In this document: positions 25,701-37,700 of the stretch, one piece after another | Position numbering within the stretch: position 1 is the first letter of the stretch | Layout of the letters: every line of letters starts with the position of its first letter | NCBI GenBank assembly: GCA_958450365.1 | Contig: CAUEEP010000724.1 | Span: forward strand, 248,001 to 312,000 | Direction: 5' to 3' | Length of the DNA: 64,000 nt | From: Mesorhabditis belari | Taxonomy: Eukaryota; Nematoda; Chromadorea; Rhabditida; Rhabditidae | Notes under the pieces: model-generated | What the model was told of the DNA's origin: nothing | The model's input: only the letters and a program-made list of their open reading frames with translations | Databases searched by the model: none | Program-made: the position numbers and the translations under genes

Positions 25701-28700
25701 GCTTTTTGTGATTTGCTTTTTGAATATTTCAGTTATAAAGTTGGTTATAGTTTAGATTTTTGGCTAAAATTTTAAATTGAAACTCTTTATGGCTTATTTA
25801 AGTTTAAATTTTAAGGCTTAATTTAATGGTTTATTGTTAAGGAACAAGATAAAACTGTTAAAGATAAAACTTACCAGATTTTTAAATACTTTTGTCTTAT
25901 TTATTTTCTGATTTATTAGGTAAATGCATAAGAAATGCGGATTTCAATATTTTCAGAAATTTCTAACGATAGAAACGATAGAAATCTAACGCTAGAAACG
26001 ATAGAAACGATAGAAACGATAGAAATCAATGAATGTTATAAACTCGATGAATGTTACTATTTGAATGTTACTATTTGAAAGTTCTAAATCTCCTCTACAA
26101 AATAGGCTAAAACGTGTTTCAATTGATCGAGGCATTGAAGAAATTTCGAGGCCGAAATGCGAGTGACCAAAAAAGGAATCGAGTCACTTTAGGGACAAGT
26201 TTAGTGTTGTCAAAATAGAGTTAGCTGTGCCCTGCTCGAAAGCCCCACTTTTACAAGAGTTCGGTTTTGACTATATAGTGAAAAATGACCTACCAACTCT
26301 GAACCAAATCTGAGCCGAACGCGAACCTACTCTTTATGAATCAAATCTGAATCAAATCTGAACCAAATCTAATCGAGTCGAGTCAAGAATCGAGTCGAGT
26401 CAGGAATCGAGGCACTTTAGGGACAAGTTTAGTGTGTTCAGAATAGAGTTAAGCTTCCCAAAATTGAAGATTTAAAAAAGGAAAAGGATAACTATATATG
26501 TATTCATTAAAAAAGTCTAACGGAAGTCTTTTTAAAAAAGTCTTTACAGAAATTTAGATAGAGCGTAAGTTTATTTTAGATTAGAGCGTATTTTGTAAAT
26601 ATAGATAGATATAGATAGATTTATAAATATAGATAGCGTAGATAAGTTTAGCATTTTCAGATTTGGTTCAGGTTTGATTCAGATTTGATTCATAAAGAGT
26701 AGGTTCGCGTTCGGCTCAGATTTGGTTCAGAGTTGGTAGGTCATTTTTCACTATATAGTTAAAACCGAACTCTTGTAAAAGTGGGGCTTTCGAGCAGGGC
26801 ACAGCTAACTCTATTTTGACAACACTAAACTTGTCCCTAAAGTGACTCGATTCCTTTTTTGGTCACTCGCATTTCGGCCTCGAAATTTCTTCAATGATTC
26901 GATCAATTGAAACACTTTTTAGCCTATTTTGTAGAGGAGATTTACAACTTTCAAATAGTAACATTCAAATAGTAACATTCAAATAGTAACATTCAAATAG
27001 TAACATTCAAATAGTAACATTCAAATAGTAACATTCATCGAGTTTATAACATTCATCGATATCAGGTTTCTATCGTTGAAAAATATCAGGTTTCTATCGT
27101 TATGAAAATGTTAAAATCCGCATTTTTTATGCATGTACCTAATAGATCAGAGATTAGTTTGAGAAAACGAATTGAATAACAATCTAGAAAGCAATACTTT
27201 GTGCGAAACACACCTTTTCTAACGCATGAAATCTTTAATTTTCTCGTATCATCAAGAAAAGAAAAGAATTCCACGCTTTGGAAAAGTTTTGTTTACAAAT
27301 TTAAGTACAAAGCACAACGTACAAAGTACAAAGCACAAAGCACAAAGTACAAAGCACAAAGATCGTTGTACTTGTGCTTGTGCTTGATCATTGTACTTGT
27401 GCTTTCTTCTCGAGCCTTTGAAATCACCTGTCGTCGCTTCATCGATTCCATCAGGTCCCTCATGAAATGAGTGTGATCGTTGTACTTGTGCTTTCTTCTT
27501 ATTCGTCAATCTTCTCATTATTGCACCCGGTCCTCCGCCCGTTTTCACTGATTGACTCCGATTTGCATTCACGGGTCTTTCCAATTCCTCTTTGTGCCCA
27601 TTCTCTTCTTCATGATTTTCCCCTAGACCCAATCGGTAACTTATTTTTCTTTTTTTAACTCGTAAAGAATGGGAATCTGACTGAATAAACTAATCATTTC
27701 ATCATTTTATAAAGCTTACAGTACAGCTTACAGTACAGCTTACAGTACAGCTTAGAGTACAGCTTACAGTACAGCTTACAGTACAGCTTACAGTACAGCT
27801 TAGAGTACAGCTTACAGTACAGCTTAGAGTACAGCTTACAGTACAGCTTAGAGTACAGCTTACAGTACAGCTTAGAGTACAGCTTACAGTACAGCTTAGA
27901 GTACAGCTTACAGTACAGTGCGCCAAAAGTTTTGTCACCGTCTGTCTGTCTGTCTGTCTATCTATCTGTCTGCCTGCCTGCCTGCCTGCCTGTCTATCTG
28001 TCTGTCTTTAAGCCTTCGACCATCTTAGGGAGGTGATAGAACTTTTGGTGCACCTATATCATTTTAGATTAGCACTAGTTCTCCTATAAAGTGACTATTG
28101 CTATAAAGCGACTATTGCCACCGTATCCAATTATGTCTCAACTCCTCAGTTTTCTAAAAGACACCAGTTTTTCAAAACTACCAATAATCCACTAGTTTTC
28201 ATTCAATTAGCTTGTTTTCATTCAATTCAAAAATTTGAGTGCTAAGGCCGAGCCAATGACGCCAAAATTGCGCTAATCGAATGGAAACTGGCAGACAAAT
28301 CGATTACGGTAATAGATGGCTTTTAGAACATCAGATCCCATTCATTTCCGAGTTCCTCTACATTGCTTTAGCTATCGTACCCCCTCGTCCTTTATATTTC
28401 TCCCTGGTGTTCGTGGCTGCAGTAGGTGACATCTCTGAGGTGTTTCTCCGAAATATCGATCCAATTCCACCGCGACTTTTCCCCGTGAATGTCTTTGCTC
28501 TTTGTGGTGTTCGGGAGGCGGGAAGGATGTCGATTCCCGTTTGTGATGAGGCTCCTTTTAGACTGGGTGAGGTGGGCGGTGAGCTTACACTTGGCTAAAA
28601 TTTTTAGCTCTAGATTTAGCTCTAGAACTTCGCTTGATTGTGGCTAGATTGTAGCTAGATTTTAGCTAGATTGTAGCTAGATTTTAGCTAGATTTTAGCT

Positions 28701-31700
28701 AGATACTAGCTCTAGATTTAGCTCTAGATTTAGCTCTAGAACTTCGCTTGATTGTGGCTAGAACTTAGCTTAATCGTAGCTAGATTTTAGCTTGATTTTA
28801 GCTAGATTTTCCTTTAGATTTTCTGTTTACTAAAACTACACTACTAAACTAAACTTTCAAAACAAAGTAAAACTCTAAAACTACACTTTAAAACAAAGTA
28901 AAGCTTTAAAACTTTAAAATTACACTTTAAAAGACACTAGAACTTTAAAATTTCACTTTAAGAGAGACTAGAACTTTAAAACTACACTTTAAAAGATACT
29001 AAAGCTTTAAAACTACACTTTAAGAGAGACTAGAACTTTAAAACTTTAACGGTAATGTTTTTTATTTAGTTTATCTAGTTTATCTAGTTTATCTAGTTTA
29101 TTTAGTTTATCTAGTTTATTTAGTTTATCTAGTTTATCTAGTTTATCTAGTTTATTTAGTTTATTCAGTTTATTCAGTTTATTCTACTTTATTTACTTTA
29201 TTTACTTTATTTACTTTATTTACTTTATTTACTTTATTTACTTTATTTACTTTATTTACTTTATTTATTTTATTTACTTTATTTAGTTTGTTTAGTTTAA
29301 GCGACACACTTTATTGCTGCAATTATTGCTGATTGCTTATGCAAATTTGAGCTTTTTTTCAGCTTAAATTGCAAATCACTTTGTGCAAGTCATGCCAAAG
29401 AAAAAAAAATAAAAAAAACACACGAAAAACCATGCGAAAAATCAAAAAAATCACGGTACCAATTGTACAAAAAAAACTCAAAACTCAAAACTCAAAAAAC
29501 TCAAATTTCACCACCGTTCCACATAGAACAAAAATTTTCCAAAGGCAAATTCCTCTTTTCCCCTTTCCCAACTCAAAAATTAAAAAAAAACACTTTTTTC
29601 TCATTTCTCACTTACAGGAAGGACGATCTGAATTAGTTTTATCGAATTTTTTTGCAAATTTTTTGCAAATTTTTTTGATTAAATGCTTTAAATGCAAATT
29701 ATTACAAATTTCACTGCACAAACGAAACGACTAAGGAAAAAAGCTACCGTAAATACTGTAATAGTACCCCACCGCCCTCGTACAGTCGCGTAGTCGCGTA
29801 GTCGCGTAGTCGCAAAGTCGCAAAGTCGCGTAGTCGTTTTTTAGTATTTCATTTTTTTCAAAGCGCTCGTACTTTCAAAAAATGCGTCTTTGGTATCAAA
29901 AAATAGCTGAAATTCAGGGCTATTTTTTGAAACCAAAACGAACCTTGTAGCATAAATCAGTGTCGAGAAAACCAGTGAACCAGTTCGCACAAACCAGTGA
30001 ACCAGTTTGAACGAGTTTTTCTCGAGACTGATTTATGCTACAATGTTCGTTTTGGTTTCAAATAATGGCCCTGAATTTCAGCTATTTTTTTGATACCAAA
30101 ACGAACATTGTAGCATAAACCAGTGTCGAGAAAAACTCGTTCAAAGCTAGCTAGCTAGACTACGCGACACTCCGCACCGTCATTATGGGGAGCAGGGTAC
30201 TATTACAGTATTTATGGTATCTAAAAAAATTAGTGATCTTTCGTGCTACCCTTTTCAACTAAAATGCCCTTGTTAATGGTTTTCTATTGCAAGGAATCAT
30301 TGTTTTAAATCAAAATTTACTTTCAGCCATCATTTAGAGATATTGTAGATTAGATTTGTAATGAAAAAAACTATTCCTCTATTTTGCCGTTGGCAATCTA
30401 ATGTTTTTCATGTTTTTCTCAGCGTCAGTCCTTCGATTTTTGTCTATTTTGACTATAATTCGATACAGAATAAAATTGCGAATCGAATGACACCAAAATC
30501 AACTCAAAATATAATATCCACGCAAATTTATTGGCTAAAAACCTAAACCCCGCCTATTAGGAGCGGGGCTTAACCTTTATGCTTCATACCTTTGCATGGA
30601 TATTACATTTTGAGTTGATTTTGGTATCATTCGATGCGCAATTTCATTCTGCATCGAATGATGGTTTGACCATGGTCTTCTTCTTGTTGTTGTTGGCTAA
30701 AAACCTAAACCCCGCCTATTATAGGCGGGGCTTAACCTTTTGCCTCATAACTTTGCATGTATATTAAATTTTAAGTTGATTTTGGCACCATTCGATTCGC
30801 AATTTAATTCTGCATCGAATAATAGTCGAAATAGTCCAAATAGAAGGGTTTATGCTGAGAAAAACACAAGAAACCTGAGATTGCCAACGGCAAAAAGGAA
30901 AAGACAGATTTTTTTAACTGTAGATAATACAGATTAGAGTCTGTTGACTAATAAGTTTTCTAAAAAACGCCTATTTTTAATGCCATAACCCTCCTGTCAA
31001 TTTCCATTCAAAGTTTATAAACAAACTCTACTAATTACTTACTTAATAACTGTTTAATAACTGTTTGATAACTATTTAATTACTTAGTTAATTACTTATT
31101 TAATTACTTATTTGAACTGGAAGAGACTAGATATTTGGTCCTTGAAGAAACTTTAGCCAGAGCTAGAGCCTAATAACTATCTAACAACTACTTAATAACT
31201 ATTTAATAACTATTTAATAACTCTACTAATTTCCTACTTAACTATCATTATAATAAGCCTAGTACTTTGTGCTCAAATCTATCTCAAACGCATCCTTTCT
31301 AGTGCAATTCTTCCGTTTTCTTGACACCAAATCTTTACTGAGTCTGCGGAATTGCCAGAAACAATGTGTTTACAAAAATCGAGCACAAAGAACACACAAA
31401 GATTTAAAACACTGATCCCTCGCCGCAAAACCAAAAGCCAAAAAAAGCGCGATGAGATTTTCCAAAGAAATCGGAATCTCAAATTCTCTCTTTTCTCTAA
31501 AGAGAGAGTGCTTATTTGACTCACTTGTCGTAAAGTCTCCGCCGCTTGGAATAGAGCCATCTGTGGGATTTTTTAGCCTTTAGTTTTCACCACCGGATTT
31601 CACCACCTCTAACCCCCAAACAATTCTTTTCACCAACCTCAGCCGAGAATGGGGGACTTGTTGAGTCTTGAGCGTTCAGCTGAACATTTGGAGTCGGCTC

Positions 31701-34700
31701 AGCTCCATAGAGTTCACTCGTCGCCCAGGCGTAAATCAAAGCACACTGAAAACACGAGGAATTAGAGCTTGAGCTTCAGTGAAACATTTAGTGCAATTGT
31801 TTATCATTTGCAGTAAGTCTAGTAGCTCTTACAGGTTACAGGAAGTCTAATAGCTCTTACAGGTTACAAGAAGTCTAGTAGCTCTTACAGTAAGTTACAG
31901 GAAGTCTAGTAGCTCTTACAGGTTACAGGAAGTCTAATAGCTCTTACAGTAAGTTACAGGAAGTCTAGTAGCTCTTACAGTAAGTTACAGGAAGTCTAGT
32001 AGCTCTTACAGGTTACAGGAAGTCTAGTAGCTCTTACAGGTTACAGGAAGTCTAATAGCTCTTACAGTAAGTTACAGGAAGTCTAACAGCTCTTACAGTA
32101 AGCTACAGGAAGTCTAGTAACTCTTACAGGTTACAGGAAGTCTAGTAGACTCGCCAGCTCTTTTATGATCTCCCCAACCTGTGCAATATCAACAAGTGCT
32201 AATCCTCCTTGACTCGCAATAGCAATCACTCCATACGCTGAATTGAGTGCCGCACATTGGATTGGTGGAGCGCGAGAAGAAGAAGGCCAAGGCAACATGC
32301 AGATGAGTTCTGGCTGAAATGGAAGATCTTTTCATATCAAGAATTAAAAACTCAATAATTGCAACTCCAATTTCAACTCCAATAACATTATTATTGTTGG
32401 ATATAGCTTTCTCTCTTCTCTTTCTCTTTCTCTTTCTCTTTCTCTCTTCTCTTTTCTCTTTCTCTCTTCTCTTTCCCTCTTCTCTTTCCTTCTCTTTCTA
32501 TCTTCTCTGTCTCTCTTCTCTTTCCCATCTCTTCACATACCTGAAATCCGGGGCTTCTCTTCACAGCCGCTCCTCTAACTTTAAATGGAAATATTCTTGC
32601 ATTATCCTCTTCCTCATCCGTATCTGTCGAGACATCGGTTTCACGAGAATCAAACTAAAAAAAGGTTTTTGATTCAATTGATTCAATTGATCTTGATTCA
32701 ATTGATCTTGATTCAATTGATTCAATTGATCTTGATTCAATTGATCTTGATTCAATTGATCAATTGATCTTGATTCAATTGATCTTGATTCAATTGATCT
32801 TGATTCAATTGATTCAATTGATCTTGATTCAATTGATCTTGATTCAATTGATCTTGATTCAATTGATCTTGATTCAATTGATCTTGATTCAATGATCTTG
32901 ATTCAATTGATCTTGATTCAATTGATCTTGATTCAATTGATCTTGATTCAATTGATCTTGATTCAATTGATTCAATTGATTTAGATTCAATTGATTTAGA
33001 TTCAATTGATTTAGATTCAATTGATTCAATTGATTCAATTGATTCAAAATTCAAGACAAATCACTCAAAAAAAATTGTTTTTGCAAATCTTGCAAATCAT
33101 CATGCTTAACTCTTGAGAATTGAGAATTTAATAGTCAAATTTTTGGGTTTACTTTGTGCTTACAAAAACGCTTCCCTCTCTGCCACTCGTTTCATCATTT
33201 TCTCTTGATTTTATGTCGGAAAAAAGTGCCTTTATTTGGCCAATTTCTCTGTTGTTTAAAATGAAAACCCACAGCGCTAGAGAGCGCTAGAGAGGATGGG
33301 TTTATGTGAGTACAAAGAACACACGAATGCACAAGCATTTTTGTTTTTTCACGATCGCTTTTCTCTTTTTTTTTTCTTACCTTCCGTTGTCTGATTATTC
33401 GTCGAAATGATGATCGATCAAACTGTTTTGTAAATGAAAAAGTAATAAAGACTAGAGAATTTACAAGATTTCAAGATTCTTTTAATGCCTACAATACTGC
33501 CTACAATACTGCGTTTAATATCTTTTCATTCATTTTCATTTCCCAACCTTTTTCTGTCTTCTCATCTCCCGACAAGTGCTTGGTCCAGGTCGATCATCTG
33601 ATGAATGTTGACCATTAAAAGATGTCATTGTGCAAACAGATGGAAGTGAAACAACTGCTAAAAAAGAAGAGCTGATATATAACAGACCTTATATATCAGC
33701 ATATAACAGAGCTTGATATAACAGAGCTTGATATATAACAGAGCTTGATATATAACAGAGCTTGATATATAACAGAGCTTGATATATAACAGAGCTTGAT
33801 ATCAAGTCACCTGAGCGATTGGAAGAACCTGTTGTCATCCTGGGGGAGGTTTTATGCGCCATGAACCCAAATATCACCAGATAACCCGGACCTTAATATC
33901 AAGGTCTGATATACATCAAGCAGAGTTTGTGCGTACTTTGCGGTTGATATATATCAGACGTTGATATCAAGGTTTGGGTTATCTGGTGATATCTGGGTTC
34001 ATGGCATAAGACCTTCCCCAAGATGACAACAGGTTCTTCCAACCACTCAGGTGAGATATCAAGGTCTGGGTTATCTGGTGATATCTGGGTTCATCGCATA
34101 AGACCTCCCCCAAGATGACAACAGGTTCTTCCAACCGCTCAGGTGAGATATCAAGGTCTGGGTTATCTGGTGATATCTGGGTTCATGGCATAAGACCTCC
34201 CCCAAGATGACAACAGGTTCTTCCAACCACTCAGGTGAGATATCAAGGTCTGGGTTATCTGGTGATATCTGGGTTCATCGCATAAGACCTCCCCCCAAGA
34301 TGACAACAGGTTCTTCCAACCGCTCAGGTGAGATATCAAGGTCTGGGTTATCTGGTGATATCTGGGTTCATGGCATAAGACCTCCCCCAAGATGACAACA
34401 GGTTCTTCCAACCACTCAGGTGAGATATCAAGGTCTGGGTTATCTGGTGATATCTGGGTTCATCGCATAAGACCTCCCCAAGATGACAACAGGTTCTTCC
34501 AACCGCCAGGTGGAACAAGGTCTGGGTTATCTGGTGATATCTGGGTTCATGGCTAAGACCTCCCCAAGATGACAACAGGTTCTTCCAACCACTCAGGTGA
34601 GATATCAAGGTCTGGGTTATCTGGTGATATCTGGGTTCATCGCATAAGACCTCCCCCCAAGATGACAACAGGTTCTTCCAACCGCTCAGGTGACTAGATA

Positions 34701-37700
34701 TCAAGGTTTGGGTTATCTGGTGATATCATCATCGCATAAGACCTCCCCCCAAGATGACAACCGGTTCTTCCAACCGCTCAGGTGACAACTTTGTTGTCAT
34801 ATATCACACCTCTCTTCATTAAAGTTCGAATTAAGATCACTAGACTCACTAAAACGAAATTATCGCCAATTATCGCGAAATTATCGCCAGTCAAGTAAAA
34901 GACTTAATAAAAATAATATCTTCAATCGATTCACCTCTTGAAATCTCGAAAACCCCAGGGTACAAATTTAGAGTTAAATATCTTCTTTGTGACATCTACA
35001 ATGAATCCCATGGTGCGTCGTAATTATGGCAGCTGATTTGTAACCATTTGGTGCCACTTATATATTGTTATTTTATATCTTTTGCTTTTTTTCATCCTTG
35101 TTTTTTTTTCATCCTTGTTATTTAACCTAAACCGGTTAAGTAGATATAACTGGTTCAGTATAACCGATAAACTTAAAACAAACCAATGTAGCTAGGGTTG
35201 ATAGATCCTACTGATCTATTCAGAGTCAATGCTTTCAAGCTAAAACTCCCTTTAACCTGACACCAAAATACACATTAATATATGATAATTTATATAGTAT
35301 AAAAGACTTTTATAAGTACGATATCTAGAGAAGAATAGATTAAACATCGTCAAAACAAACCAATCGTATTCGTGCTCTCGGTTTTGTTAAACCGGAAAAG
35401 AGTCGATTGACCGGCTTGACCGGTGACAAGCAAAAGACGAGACTGAAAGTTGAAAATGAACTTAGTGAATCGGAAACTAGAGTCGAGAAAGCTAGATAGA
35501 TTAAAGCTAGATAGATTAAAGGGCTAGATTAAAGGGCTAGATTAAAGGGCTAGATTAAAGAGCTAGATAGATTAAAGCTAGATAGATTAAAGAGCTAGAT
35601 TAAAGAGCTAGCTATTGGGTTGGTGAATTGAAAACTGCGGGCTATTGTGATATGTGACAGTTTGAGCACTTTCTTCAAAAGAAACCCATTTTGGTGTCAA
35701 TAGAAAAGTTGTAGAGAATCAAAAATGAAGCTTATATCCAAATTTTCAGAACGATTCAAAAACTGGTTTTCAAGAAATGTCAAATTTACGAATTTTCACA
35801 AATGAAATGATGGAAAAGGAGGGGGAGAGGGGAGGGCGGGGTTACGGTATCTGTCTGTCTTTCTGTCTGTCTTTCTGTCTGCCTTACAGTACGAGCATTT
35901 TTCCACCCGTATTTTGACCAATATTTCATTTTTCATTTTGGTTTTCAAGAAATGTCAAATTTACGCCAAATTGTGCCAATTTTTCACAAAACTTGCATTT
36001 TAAGCGAAACTATTAGGTTCATGCAAAAGTCTTTTTCATTTTTTTCGTACTTCTTTTGAAAAATAACAAAGTCATCAATTAACCTATGGTTTGCTCTAAA
36101 TGAAAAGTGTTTATTGTTCAATTTCCCATCTTTTTAAGTCAATTTGGGTTCACTTTCAAGCAAATTCGAGAGTGAAAACGGGTTTTTCATAAAAATCTAT
36201 AAAAACCTCTATAAAGAAATTGGCTGAATCAATTTCTCTGAAAATCTGAAAAAATATCTAACTTTTTGTGCTCTATCTTTTATTTATTAACATCAAGATT
36301 GGTTTCCTTAGCTAAAGCGTCTAAAATGCATCATCGAGCCGTCGCCTTTTTTGACTACCCGACTTCAGGCTCTCAAAAAAATCTAGACATAAGACATTTT
36401 AAACTCGTTTTAATGTCATTTTGCAGAAAAATAATTGGCCTTTCGAATGCAATAAACCGTTGTTCAATTGGTGCATTTGTTACTTTTTAACGGAAGTACG
36501 AAAAAAATGAAAAAGACTTTTGCATCAACCTAATACTAAGTGTATCTTTTTTAGGCTTATAAAATTAGGCTTATAGCCAAATTTCCAAAAAGATACACTT
36601 AGTAGTTTCGCTTAAAATGCATGTTTTGTGAAAAATTGGCACAATTTGACGTAAATTTGACATTTCCTGAAAACCAGTTTTTGAATCGTTCTGAAAATTT
36701 GGATATAAGCCTAATTTTTGATTCTCTACAACTTTTCTATTGACACCAAAATGGGTTTCTTTTGAAGAAAGTGCTCAAACTGGGACATTCCTTCATTTTT
36801 GACCCTCCCGTCCTCCATTTTTGAGTCTCACCCTTGTCTCACACACAAACCAAAATCCTACTACGAAAGAGGATGCCTGTAACCCCGCAAATTGCCTGTA
36901 AAATGGACAGAAGTCGTCAATAATAATGGGAATTATGTTTTGTGGTTTGATTTTATGTTCAATAAATTTTAGTTCAAAGTCCCGCAGTTCAATAGCTCAA
37001 TAGTTTGAAAAGTTTAGTTAACAAGAGAAAGCTAGATAGATTAAAGCTAGATAGATTAAAGCTAGATAGATTAAAGAGCTAGATAGATTAAAGCTAGATA
37101 GATTAAAGCTAGATAGTTTAAAGCTAGATAGATTAAAACTAGATAGATTAAAGCTAGATAGATTAAAGAGCTAGATAGATTAAAGCTAGATAGATTAAAG
37201 CTAGATAGATTAAAGAGCTAGATAGATTAAAGAGCTAGATAGATTAAAGCTAGATAGATTAAAACTAGATAGATTAAAACTAGATAGATTAAAGCTAGAT
37301 AGATTAAAACTAGCTAGATTAAAGAGCTAGATTAAAGCTAGATAAAATATTGAATAAATATCGAATAAAATCTCGAATATTATTCTTCCTGCACTACCTC
37401 CGGACACAAATGCAACGAGTTCACCGAATGCGAGACATCTTTCAACTGATCGCTTTGCTCTAATCGCTCGAAATGTGAGGCAGTCTAGAGATTTGGTTTA
37501 TTTTTATTTATTTATTTATCTAGAGATTTATTTTGTTGTTTTTTTTGAATATCTAAATCTTTTAAGCAGTTTTTGAAAGGATTATTTATTTACTTTTACA
37601 TTTTACAAACCTTTAATCTGTACAAAATCTGCAAATGCTCGCCGGAGCTTTGCCAGAAGCGAACTGTGCCGTCTTTATGGCTGAAAGATTAACGATAACC

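Noticed and set aside
27252..27427. Continuation of exon 24 into SRRKHKYND and beyond
   Set aside because: Runs into AAGCACAAAGTACA repeats; two donor sites precede it.
28281..28598. 105-codon plus-strand ORF
   Set aside because: Antisense shadow of tomosyn exon 23, which has splice sites and phase fitting its neighbour.
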